The position numbers and the translations under genes were made by a program. A stretch of DNA of 64,000 nucleotides from Mycoplasmataceae bacterium (lineage in GTDB: Bacteria > Bacillota_I > Bacilli_A > Mycoplasmatales > Mycoplasmoidaceae). The notes beneath the pieces are model-generated. The model saw only the letters and a program-made list of their open reading frames with translations, had not been told where the DNA came from and ran no database searches. The stretch is from assembly GCA_020024755.1 (NCBI GenBank), contig JAHHTH010000001.1, forward strand, positions 124,001-188,000. Direction: 5' to 3'. Shown in pieces: positions 9,002-19,671 of this stretch (position 1 is the first letter of the stretch; each line of letters opens with the position of its first letter).

Positions 9002-11389
9002 ATGGCAACGACAAAAGAAAAGAAAACTGAAAATAAAAAGAAGGTAGTTATTACCCGTGGGGTGGTAGTTTTACCTGGTTTTGATTTTACTATTAGTGTA
9101 GGAAGACCTAAATCTGTTTTAACTATTAAGAATTGTGAAGTGGGTGACGAAATTATTTTAGTCAGCCAACTTTCACCTGAAAAAGAAGATCCTAAGAGTG
9201 ATGAAGTTCACAAGGTAGGTGCACTATGTGGTATTACTAGAATTGAAATTGATGGTGCAGAAGAATACACTCTATACTTAAAAGGACTTTCAAAAGTAGA
9301 AATTGAAAATGCTACTTACTCATCTAAAACAGGATTTGAAGCAGACTATACAGTAATTAAAGAAACAGATGGTGACCCAGAAACAAATAAAGAAATCTTT
9401 GGATACATTAAAGAAATACTTGAAGAAAACAAAGATGCACATGATGATGGCTTTACAAAAGATTTAATTAAATACATAAAAGATAATAAGATCACTGATA
9501 AAACTACAGCACAATTAAGAAACTTAGCTAACTATGTTTTTGTAAGTAAATACAGTGATAGTCCTATTATTGACTTTAAGCCTATGCAAAAACAACTAGA
9601 AGCTGAAAGTTTAACAGAAATGCTTTCTAATGCTTTTGGTGAATTAGTAACTTCTTATGATACTGAATTTAAAGTAAGAGATGAAGTTGACAAGAAAATC
9701 AATAAAAAGATGAATGAAAACATGGCTCGTCAACAAAAAGAATATTACCTAAGAGAAAGACTTAAAACAGTTAAAGAAGAATTAGGTGAATTAACTAACC
9801 GTGAAGATGACTCTGACAAGATTAGAAAGAAAGTTAGAGAAAACCCATATCCTAAACATATTAAAGAAAAGATCTTAAGCGAATTAAGTAAATATGAAGC
9901 TGCAATTAGTTCAAATGAATCAAGTATCATTAAAACTTATATTGATTGATTAATTGATTTACCTTGATGACAACAATCAGAAGATAATAATGACATCAAG
10001 AAAGTAGAAGAAACTCTTAACAAAAACCACTATGGTATCGAAAAAGTTAAAGAACGTATTCTTGAATACTTAGCTTTAAGAACTAAAAATAAAGAAGCTA
10101 AAGGTCCGATTATTTGTTTAGTTGGTCCTCCAGGGGTTGGTAAAACTTCATTAGCTAAATCAATTGCAGAAGCTTTAAATAAAGAATTTGTTAAAGTTTC
10201 TCTTGGTGGTGTACAAGATGAAGCTGAAATTAGAGGGCATAGAAAAACATATATTGGTGCTATGCCAGGCCGTATCATCAAAGGAATGAAGAAAGCAAAA
10301 GTTGTTAACCCTTTATTTTTATTAGATGAAATTGACAAAATGTCTTCAAATAATAAAGGTGATCCAGCATCAGCAATGCTAGAAGTTTTAGACCCAGAAC
10401 AAAATTCACACTTCTCTGATAACTACATTGAAGAAGAATATGATTTATCTAAAACATTATTCATTGCAACAGCAAACTACTACAAACAAATTCCTCATGC
10501 TCTTATTGACCGTCTAGAAGTAATCGAATTAAGTTCATATACTCTTCCAGAAAAATTAGAAATTGCTAAGAGACACTTAATCCCTTCAGTAATGAAAGAA
10601 ACTCTAGTACCTGAAAAGAATTTAAAATGAGATGATGAAGCTATTAAGTTTATTATCAACCACTATACATATGAAGCTGGGGTTCGTGAACTTGAACGTC
10701 AAATCCAAAAGATTATGCGTAAATATGTTGTAGAAGAACTTGCTAAAAAAGAATTACCTAAAACAATTACTATTGAAGAAGTTAAAAAATACTTAGGTAA
10801 GATTATTCATGATGTAACTTTAAAAGAAGATACAGCTATTCCTGGTATTGTAAATGGTATGGCTTATACTTCAGCTGGTGGTGATCTATTACCAATTGAA
10901 TGTACTTACTGTCCAGGTAAAGGTAAAATCACAATTACTGGTAACCTTGAAAAGACTATGAATGAATCTGTGACTGTTGCTTTAGGTTATGTTAAAGCAA
11001 ATGCAAAAGCCTTTGGTATTAAAGACTTTGATTTTAATGAACATGATATTCACATTCACGTTCCAGCTGGTGGTGTTCCAAAAGATGGACCTAGTGCAGG
11101 TGTTGCTATTACAACTGCTATTATTTCAAAATTAACAGACACTCCAGTTAAAACAAATATTTCAATGACTGGTGAAATTACACTTAGAGGTAAAGTTGGA
11201 ATTATTGGTGGAGTAAAAGAAAAAGTTATCTCAGCTCACAGAGCAGGAGTACGTGAAATCTTCATTCCTAAAGAAGATGAAAGATTCTTAGAAGAAGTAC
11301 CAAACTACATCTTAAAAGATATTAAAATGCATTTAGTAGATACTTATGATGATATCTATAATGTAATCTTTAAAAAGGCTAAAAAATAA
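9002..11389 (+). CDS. lon: ATP-dependent protease Lon
   Basis: Encodes 795 residues, full length for Lon. The order is an N-terminal substrate domain (VVVLPGFDFTISVGR), a coiled middle, an AAA+ module with Walker A GPPGVGKT at 375-382 and Walker B FLLDEIDKM, then the Ser-Lys protease. Catalytic Ser698 lies in DGPSAGVA and Lys741 in GGVKEK, 43 residues apart as in E. coli Lon. It degrades misfolded and regulatory proteins in the cytosol. No CIRCE (HrcA) operator is visible upstream. GAGG precedes the ATG. leuS follows after 38 bases without a terminator, so they are probably cotranscribed. Confidence 0.97.
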
Positions 11390-11427
11390 TTATATAAACT
11401 CTGTGTTGAATAGATAGGAATTAATGT

Positions 11428-13809
11428 ATGTATAACCATAATTTAATTGAAAAGAAATGACAAAAATATTGAAAGGAAAATCACACATTTGGATTTGTTG
11501 ATACTAAGAAAAATCCTAAATTTTATGTGTTAGATATGTTTCCTTATCCATCAGGTAGAGGTCTACATGTAGGCCACCCTAAAGGTTATAGTGCTACAGA
11601 TGTAATTAGTCGTTATAAAAGATTAAATGGTTATGATGTATTACACCCTATTGGTTGAGATGCTTTTGGTCTACCAGCAGAACAATATGCAATTGAAACT
11701 AACAACCACCCTAAATTATTTACAGAAAAAAATATTGAATCATTTAGAAAACAACTACAATCATTAGGATTTGATTATGATGAACTAAAAGAAGTTAACA
11801 CAACTGATCCTAAATTCTATAAATGAACTCAATGAATTTTTACTAAATTATTTGAACATGGTTTAGCTGAAATTAAAGAAATTGATGTAAATTGATGTGA
11901 AGGTTTAAAAACTACTCTTTCTAATGAAGAAGTATTAACCAATGATAAAGGGATTCTTGTTTCAGAACGTGGAGGCTTTCCAGTAGTTAAACGTCCTATG
12001 GAACAATGAGTTCTTAAAATTACAAAGTATGCAGATAAATTATTAGATGGTTTAAATGAAGTTGATTTCCCAGAATCTTTAAAAATGTTACAAAGAAACT
12101 GAATTGGAAAATCAATCGGTCATGAACTTGAGTTTTATACTGAATCAAAGCAACCTATTAAAATCTTTACAACAAGAATAGATACTATCTTTGGTGTTAG
12201 TGCAATTGTTTTAAGTCCTAAACATCCTTTAGTTGAAAAAATTACAACTAAGGATCAAAAAGCTAAGGTAGATGAATTTGTTAAAAAATGTCAAGCTACT
12301 AGTGATCTTGAAATGAAAGCAAACAAAGATAAAAATGGTGTCTTTACTGGAGCTTACGCAATTCATCCTATTACTAATAAAAAAGTTCCTATTTGAGTTA
12401 GTGATTATGTACTAGATGAAGTTGGTACTGGTGCTATTATGTTAGTGGCAGCTCATGATGAACGTGATGGAGATTTTGCTAAGAAATACGATTTGTCTTT
12501 TATCACTGTAATTGATGAAAATAATAAATACATTAATTCAGATTTTATTAATGGTATGGATAGAAAATCAGCTACTAAATTATTAGCTGAAAAACTTCAT
12601 GCAAAAGAAGAAGTAAAATTCAAATTAAGAGACTGGGTATTTAGTCGTCAAAGATATTGAGGTGAACCATTCCCAATTATGTTTGATGAAAATAACAAAC
12701 CATATGTTATTAACCAATTACCAGTTTTATTACCTGAATGTAAAGATTTCAAACCAAGTGATGATGGTCACAGTCCTCTAGCTAAAATCGATGAATTTAT
12801 TAATGTAACCATTGATGGTAAAAAATATCGTTTAGATTCAAATACTATGCCACAATGAGCTGGATCTAGTTGATATTACTTAGCTTATTTATTAAAGCAA
12901 CCAGATGGTTCCTATATTGATTTAGATTCTAAACAAGCAAAAGAAATCTTTGATAGATGATTACCAGTTGATATTTATATTGGTGGTCAAGAACATGCTG
13001 TCCTACACTTATTATATGCAAGATTCTGACATAGATTCTTATATGATATTGGAGTAGTTACAAAACCAGAACCTTTCTATAAAATTATTAACCAAGGAAT
13101 GATTTTAGGAACTGATGGTGCAAAGATGTCTAAATCAGCAAAGAATGGTGTTGATCCTAATGAAGTGATGGAATCACATGGAGCTGATGCTTTAAGATTA
13201 TATGAATGTTTTATGGGTCCGTTGACTGCATCATTAAAATGAGAAAATAAAGGTTTAGATGATGCTAGAAAATGATTAGATAGAGTTTATCGTTTCTACT
13301 TTGAAACAGAACATAAAATTTGTAAGGAAGATGAAGCTAGTGAAGATTTAAGATTTGCAATGCACAATTGTATTAAAAATGTAGCTAACCACATTGATAA
13401 TCAAGCATTTAATTTAGCAATTAGTGAATTAATGATTTGTATGAATGCTTTTTATAAGGCTGAGCAAATTCCTCAAAACTACTTAAATTACTTTATTATT
13501 ATGCTATCTTGTTACACACCACATTTAGCTGAAGAAATATGACATGAAGCATTACTAAATAAAGATTCAGTTACTTGAGCTAAATGGCCACAATACAATG
13601 AAAAATATTTAGTTAAAGATAACATCAACATTCCGTTCCAATTAAATGGAAAATTAAAGTGTGTGTTAGAAGTTAAAAGAGATTTAAGTGAACAAGAATT
13701 AATTGCAATCATTGAACAAATGCCAGATGTAAAAAAACACTTAGAAAACAAAAACATTAAAAAGAAGATAGTTGTACAAAATAAAATCATCAACTACCTA
13801 GTTGATTAA
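11428..13809 (+). CDS. leuS: leucyl-tRNA synthetase
   Basis: Encodes 793 residues. Class I synthetase motifs are present: HVGH at 47-50 and KMSKS at 566-570. The CP1 editing domain lies between, with the TTRIDT and GTGAIM motifs and a HDERD loop. The C-terminus has an anticodon-binding helical domain and the usual small C-terminal domain. It charges tRNA-Leu with leucine and hydrolyses mischarged products. The ATG at 11428 is used because the one at 11424 hits a stop after three codons; AGGAA precedes. Many Trp codons are TGA and two are TGG. Operon with lon upstream and the J-domain genes downstream is likely. Confidence 0.97.
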
Positions 13810-13835
13810 AAGAACTGCAAAAAAGGAGAAACAAT

Positions 13836-14630
13836 ATGTCTTATAATGAAACCACAAAATTCTGTACAGCTGATGATGTTTTAGCAGAAGACTGATATGA
13901 AATCTTAGGATGTAATCCCAATTCAAAACAATCAGAAATAGATGAAGCATATAGACACTTAGCTAAACTATATCACCCAGACCGTAACAAAGATAAAGAA
14001 GCAATTAATAAATTCTATTTAATTAACTCTGCTTATCAAATTCTAGGTGATCGTGAAATTAGAGCTTACTATGATTATGAATCTGGTAACATCAATGCAG
14101 AAAATACTTTCGTCTTTCATGCTGATGAAGATATTATCTACTTTAAATCATATGTAGATAGTATTACTGATTATGAAATTAGCGATGGTTCTGCTCCAGA
14201 TAAGTTATGAGATCATATCGCTGCAAATTGTATTACTAATAAATCAGACTTTAAGCGTAAATTAAATATTGTAGGTACTTTAGAAGTAACTAAAAAAGCT
14301 TTAGATGAAGGTTTAAGAACTGCTTTTCCAGTATATCGTTATAAGACTTGTGGAGTGTGTCGTGGTTTTGGTAAGATTGGTGTTGAAGAACGTGAAACTT
14401 GCTACAATTGTGAAGGTTATGGGATTGAAGATGAAAGAATCTTTGTATATGTAGAAATTCCTAAAAAATACAAACCAGAAAAATTATTTAAAGTACCAGG
14501 ACGTGGACACAAAGTTCCAGCTGGTATTGGTGACTTAATTATTCAAGTTAAACCAACTTCAAATTTAGGTATGAAAACTAAGATCTTTAAATCATCTTTA
14601 AAGAACAAACGCTTTAGAGGAGGTGAATAA
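13836..14630 (+). CDS. DnaJ-like co-chaperone with half a zinc finger
   Basis: Encodes 264 residues. The N-terminal J domain is intact (WYEILGCNPNSKQSEIDEAY, then YHPDRNK with the HPD needed to stimulate DnaK). The Gly/Phe region is missing. Only two CxxCxGxG motifs occur (CGVCRGFG and CYNCEGYG, about residues 172-195), where DnaJ has four, so only one zinc site can form. A short substrate-binding-like end (KVPGRGHKVPAGIGDLIIQV) matches DnaJ C-terminal domain I. GGAG lies upstream. It is followed after two bases by full-length dnaJ, which looks like a duplication with loss. Probably a specialised DnaK partner. Confidence 0.85.
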
Positions 14631-14632
14631 TA

Positions 14633-15823
14633 ATGGCTGATAAAAAAAGAGATTATTATGAGGTCCTTGGAGTTAGTAAAAATGCTACTATAGATGAAAT
14701 CAAAAAAGCATTTAGAAAACTTGCGATGCAATATCACCCAGACCGTAACAAAGCGCCAGATGCTGAAGAAAAATTCAAAGAAATTAATGAAGCATATGAA
14801 GTTCTAAGTGATGAAAAGATGAGAGCTACATATGATAGATTCGGACACCAAGGTTTAAATAACAACGGCTTTAGTGGTGAAAATATTAACCCATTTGATA
14901 TCTTCAACCAATTCTTTGGTAATATGGGCGGTTTCAGTTCAGGTTTTGATGACACTGCAGAAGATATCTTTGATATGTTTGGTGGTTTAGGTGGATTTAG
15001 TTTTGGTGGTGGTAGAAGCAGACAATCACAAGCTAAAGCAAATGATCCTAACATTTATGTAAAAACAAACATTTCCTTTGCAGAATCTATCCAAGGATGT
15101 GAAAAAGAAATTCAATTTGACCGTAAAACTCAATGTGCAAGTTGTAAAGGTACAGGAGCTGAAAAACCAGAAGATGTTGTAACTTGTCCTGACTGTAATG
15201 GTCGTGGAAAAAGAATTGTACAACAAAAATCAATTCTAGGTGTTATCCAACAAACTGTAGTTTGTGAAAAATGTATTGGTAGTGGAAAATATGCTAAAAC
15301 AAAATGTTCATCATGTTCTGGTAAAGGATACACTGTAGATAGTGTTAGAGTCAATGCTAAAATACCACAAGGTACAAGAGATGGTGAAACATTAAAAGTA
15401 GCAGGTAGTGGACATAAATTAAATGGACAAACTGGTGACTTATATATTATTGTTTCAGTGAGACGTTCTCAATACTTTGAAAGGGAAGGAAATGATTTAT
15501 ATACTATATTATATGTAGATCCAATTTCTGCTATTGTTGGTGGTACAGTTAAAGTAGCAACACCATATGGTATTATTGATCACAAATTACCACCTAATAC
15601 TTTACCGGAAGATAAAGTAAGAATCCCAGGTTATGGAATTAGATTAGATTCTAACCACAAGTTAAAATTCCTTTCTAAAAATGGTGGGGATCTAGTGTGT
15701 ATAGTAAGATACAAAATTCCTAAATATTCAAAACAAGAACTTGATAATTTAAAAGCTTATGCAAAACCAAATGATGATGTTCTAACTGAACATAACAACA
15801 AGGTTGATAAGGAGGTTAAATAA
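14633..15823 (+). CDS. dnaJ: chaperone protein DnaJ
   Basis: Encodes 396 residues. Contains the J domain (YYEVLGVSKNATIDEIKKAF, YHPDRNK with HPD), a long Gly/Phe linker (residues 75-130), four CxxCxGxG zinc motifs (CASCKGTG, CPDCNGRG, CEKCIGSG, CSSCSGKG) and the C-terminal substrate domains (IPQGTRDGE, GSGHKLNGQTGDLYI). It delivers unfolded proteins to DnaK and triggers ATP hydrolysis. The Shine-Dalgarno AGGAGG lies inside the end of the upstream J-domain gene, and its stop overlaps the grpE start (TAATG), so the three genes are coupled. Confidence 0.97.
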   Translation: MADKKRDYYEVLGVSKNATIDEIKKAFRKLAMQYHPDRNKAPDAEEKFKEINEAYEVLSDEKMRATYDRFGHQGLNNNGFSGENINPFDIFNQFFGNMGGFSSGFDDTAEDIFDMFGGLGGFSFGGGRSRQSQAKANDPNIYVKTNISFAESIQGCEKEIQFDRKTQCASCKGTGAEKPEDVVTCPDCNGRGKRIVQQKSILGVIQQTVVCEKCIGSGKYAKTKCSSCSGKGYTVDSVRVNAKIPQGTRDGETLKVAGSGHKLNGQTGDLYIIVSVRRSQYFEREGNDLYTILYVDPISAIVGGTVKVATPYGIIDHKLPPNTLPEDKVRIPGYGIRLDSNHKLKFLSKNGGDLVCIVRYKIPKYSKQELDNLKAYAKPNDDVLTEHNNKVDKEVK

Positions 15824-16704
15824 TGGCAAAAAAACCATCACAAAAATCATCTAAAATTAAAAACAACAACATTGATAAAGAAAAGCTAACTAAAGCTTTA
15901 CATGAAGATGAAGTTTTAAATAAAAAAATAGATGAAGAAATTAAATTAAACATTGAAGACTTAAAAGAACCTGAATTAGAAATTCCTCAACCAACTAATT
16001 CAGATGACAGTGTCCATGCAAATGCATCTAACCAACAAAATAATCATGAGCTTCCAAAACAAGAATCAGTTAAAGTAAAAAATCTAGATGAACAAGATCA
16101 ATCATCTAATCCTTCAAATGATACTCAAGAAGTTTCTGAAGTTGACAAGCTAGCTAGTGAAAATTTAGCTCTTAAGAAAGAAGTTATTCAGTTAACTACA
16201 TTAGTAAATAACTTAAGAGAAGAAAATGCTAAGTTAAAAAATGCTCAAGAAGCTAACCAACAACAATTAATTAATAAACTAAAAGAAAAACAATCAGAAG
16301 CTAAAGAACAATTAGAGGCTAGACTAGAACAATTAGAAAAAGATAAAGCTTCTGAGATTGAACACCGTCGTGATTCTATTTATGTTGATGTTGTAAGTCA
16401 ATTCTTAACACCATTCTTATTATTTGAAAAAACTATTACTGCACCGATTGCAAATGAAGCTGCTAGAAATTATGTTCAAGGTTATAGCATGATTTGTAAC
16501 ATGTTCAAAGATACATTCAACAATTTAGGAATAGAACAAATTGTTGTTAACCCAGGTGATGAATTTAACCACAACTTTATGGAAGCATTTGATACAGAAT
16601 CTAACCCTAACTTTAAACCAAACCAAGTAACTAAAGTTGTTGATAAAGGTTTTGTATATAAAGGCAAAGTAATTAAATATACAACAGTTGTTGTTAATAA
16701 GTAG
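15823..16704 (+). CDS. grpE: nucleotide exchange factor GrpE
   Basis: Encodes 293 residues, longer than the usual 180-220 because of a polar, Asn/Gln/Glu-rich N-terminal extension of about 100 residues. A long coiled coil follows (residues 105-180), then the beta domain with the family pattern FNNLGIEQIVVNPGDEFNHN...VVDKGFVYKGKVIKYTTVVV. GrpE swaps ADP for ATP on DnaK. GGAGG at 15811-15815 sits in the end of dnaJ, and the ATG overlaps the dnaJ stop. dnaK is not in the window. The extended N-terminus may act as a thermosensor or tether; that is speculation. Confidence 0.93.
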   Translation: MAKKPSQKSSKIKNNNIDKEKLTKALHEDEVLNKKIDEEIKLNIEDLKEPELEIPQPTNSDDSVHANASNQQNNHELPKQESVKVKNLDEQDQSSNPSNDTQEVSEVDKLASENLALKKEVIQLTTLVNNLREENAKLKNAQEANQQQLINKLKEKQSEAKEQLEARLEQLEKDKASEIEHRRDSIYVDVVSQFLTPFLLFEKTITAPIANEAARNYVQGYSMICNMFKDTFNNLGIEQIVVNPGDEFNHNFMEAFDTESNPNFKPNQVTKVVDKGFVYKGKVIKYTTVVVNK

Positions 16705-16743
16705 TAAAATTAAATATTAACTTAAGAAAGGATAAGTAATATT

Positions 16744-17337
16744 ATGTTTAAATTAAAAGCACTTCCTTATGCATATGATGCATTAGAACCACACTACGAT
16801 GCTAAAACAGTAGAAATCCACCATGATAAGCACCAACAAGCTTATGTTAATAACCTAAATGCTGCATTAGAAAAATTTCCTAAATATAGTGAATGATCAG
16901 TTGAAAAGATCTTAGCTAATTTAGATGAATTTGATAAAGATATCAAAACTCCAGTTTCTAACAATGCTGGTGGTATCTTCAATCATGAATTCTTCTGAGA
17001 CCAATTTAGTGCTAAACCAGCACCATTTGGTGGCAAGATTAAAGAATTAATTGAAAAGCAATACGGTTCATTTGAAAAGTTCAAAGAAGAATTTACTAAT
17101 AAAGCTAAATCAGCTTTTGGTTCTGGATGAACTTGATTAAGTATTGATCCAAAAGGAAAATTACAAATTTCAAATGTACAAGGACACTTCTGCCCTATTA
17201 GTTTTAACCAAAAGCCATTATTATGCATTGATACATGAGAACATGCATATTATTTAAAATGACAAAACAGAAGACCAGAATACATTGAATCATTCTGAAA
17301 TATGATCAACTGAGATTTTGTTAACAAACAATTATAA
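16744..17337 (+). CDS. sodA: superoxide dismutase, Fe/Mn type
   Basis: Encodes 197 residues, normal length. It opens with LPYAYDALEPHYDAKTVEIH, the family signature carrying metal ligand His26. The second ligand is the His of AGGIFNHEFFW; Asp and His of IDTWEHAYYL complete the site. The usual ANQDxPL segment is changed to SNVQGHFCPI, so Fe or Mn preference cannot be told. It converts superoxide to peroxide and oxygen in the cytosol. AAAGGA lies upstream. Its placement after grpE suggests stress co-expression. Most mycoplasmas lack SOD, so this gene may have been gained; its codon use (TGA for Trp) is fully adapted. Confidence 0.95.
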
Positions 17338-17363
17338 TCAACTAAACCTATCTAATAATAAAC

Positions 17364-17387
17364 AACCTCTCCAATGAGAGGTTTTAT
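17364..17387. terminator. bidirectional terminator
   Basis: AACCTCTC at 17364-17371 pairs with GAGAGGTT at 17376-17383 with a CAAT loop, flanked by short A/T runs on both sides. It sits between convergent sodA and the 735-aa gene and could serve both. Confidence 0.75.
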
Positions 17388-17415
17388 TATCTTTATAAAT
17401 CTCTATATTTAATTT

Positions 17416-19623
17416 TTAATTAGTCTTTTTCTTAAAGATAATGTCAAACTCATTAGAAAGTTCATTATCAATTGCAAAATTAGCAATTACAAATGCAGCA
17501 ATAACATTTGTTGCTGTATCTTCTGACATTACATTATTAAAATTACCTTCTCATTCGTTTGTAGCAATTAAAGCATTTACTTGTTCTTGTAATGTACTCA
17601 TAAAGAATTCTTTAGGGTCTTTAGCTTTAATTGGTTTATCATCAAATTTATGGTTAAAGATTATTTGATCTAGTTGTTTTAAACATTGCATTTGGAAATT
17701 AGCAAGTGTAGAAAAATTTACATGTGAAGCCATATTATCATTAGACTTAATAAATTTCTTAAAGTCAGAAGCTAAGTATGAATATTTTTTATTAGTTAAA
17801 TATAATTCAAATAGGATTTCAAATAAATCATTATCAATTTCATAATCATTTAAATAAGCTTCAAATGATTGAGCATGTAATTTATAGTATTGTGGTTGAT
17901 ATTCCTTTAAATAGTTAATAGTATCTACAAAACTGTTTTTATTCAAGAATCTGAAGAAGTTTTTAGTATTGCTTTTAAGAGTTAATCTAAGTTCTTCTTC
18001 TATTTTCTTATTTTGTGGATCTTCACGACTACTATAACTATCCTGAATTTTATCGATAATAACAAATGAATTAAGGAATGTTTCTATAAAATTATATGCA
18101 AAACTAAAGTTCTTTTTATCAAAATCACCATGCATTATCTTATCAAATGATTCCTTATCAAAATCACTAGATCTATATAATTGATATAACTCATAAACTC
18201 ATAATATTAAAACACCATTAGATACATTAGATAATTTTGTTTTATTTTGAATTGAATCTAATAAATCACTAGCATTATCTGTAATTACTAATTCTTTTGT
18301 ATTAGGGTTTTTAGTAATGGTGTCATCAAATTCTAAATCATCTATATCTTTTCAATCAACTTTTATTGATTTGATGGCATCTTCTAAACTCTTTTTATGA
18401 ATTTTATCATATTCTTTTTCTGTTATTTTTTTGTTTGCTAAATCTTCTTTTAAAAGAGCTAATTTTTCACCACATTCTACTAGTGGAGTAGATAGTTGTT
18501 CTTTTCTAAAGTCTTTAATCATGTGTTCTCTTATTGTATCAACAGCTTTAGTTTTATTATTAAGTCAAGTTAATGCTCCAGTATATTTATAATCACCATC
18601 CATTATCTTATCGTAAGTGATTATAAGAGGTTCAAAATGATCACCAGTCATTTCTTTTGATAAATCTACAAATCATGAAGATAAATAAATTGAAAACGCT
18701 TCACAAAATATTGGGTTGATAAAACTTTCAAGAACTTCGCTGATTATGACATCTGCTTCTTTCATCGGAAGTTTAACAGCTAAAGTGTAAAACATAGACA
18801 TTAGTAAGCTATCTACACTACTAGATTGAGATGCAAGTTCATTTTCAATCATAATACTACTTCATACATTGACATCTTGACTAATTACTATTACTGAAGA
18901 TGATAATGATTGTATTAATTCTAATTTATCACATTCTAATTTTCACTCACTAGTAATTGAAACATCTTTAACATAATTTAAATAATTACATAATGTAATA
19001 TATTCTAAGACTTCACCAAATTCTTTACTTATCTTACCAGAATCATTAAAAGCTTCTAGTTCTTTTCATTCATTATAGAAGTTAGGAAAAACATCTTCAA
19101 TAAAACATATAGTAGATTCTAATTCTAGACTATCAAATCCTGTAGTGATATTTTCCATATTTTTTGGAAATTCACAATCACCATTAGTGTCGTTAAATAA
19201 TTTGTAACAATTTTCAAAGAATTTAAAATCATATTCATCTAGTCAATATCTAAGACCTTTAGCTAATGGATCTGATGTAAAGTTTTTATCATTCTTGTGG
19301 TCAACATGGTATTTACATAATGAGTATCAATATTGAGTAACATAGTAAAAAGTATAGATATCATCAACAACATAATCTTGGAATAATTTATTAACAACAC
19401 CTTTTGACTTTAATGCATTAACTACATCACTATTTTCCATTTCATACATGAAACGATATCTTTCTAAATAAGCAGAAAATACATTACAAATTAAAAATTT
19501 ATTTGCAACATCTATTTTTTTTGATTTTCCTTTTATTATAAACTCCTCAAAATCATGAATAGTATATTTTGGTTTAAATAATTCTCTACTTTCGTATGTT
19601 TTAAAATATTTTTTGCAATCCAT
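17416..19623 (-). CDS. 735-aa unknown protein, operon partner of OLD ATPase
   Basis: Encodes 735 residues (start MDCKKYFKTYESRELFKPK). The frame is open throughout if TGA is Trp. It is a soluble, acidic, mostly helical protein with many aromatic residues; there is no signal peptide, membrane span, Walker motif, TOPRIM or nuclease motif that I can see. AAAGGGG before the ATG is a good ribosome site, and it starts 48 bases after the OLD-type gene on the same strand, with no terminator between, so the two are one operon. It is not a UvrD-type helicase, so this is not a Gabija pair. Function unknown; by context a partner or effector of the OLD protein. Confidence 0.7.
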
Positions 19624-19671
19624 GTTATTACCCCTTTTGAAAAATTTTATATTAAATAATCAATAAATGAA

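Noticed and set aside
9001..9002. CIRCE operator before lon
   Set aside because: No TTAGCACTC-N9-GAGTGCTAA or near match is present upstream of tig, lon or the dnaJ operon.
11428..13809. Apparent frameshifts and many short fragments in leuS and other large genes
   Set aside because: All breaks are TGA codons at positions where the families have Trp. With TGA read as Trp each gene is one open frame.
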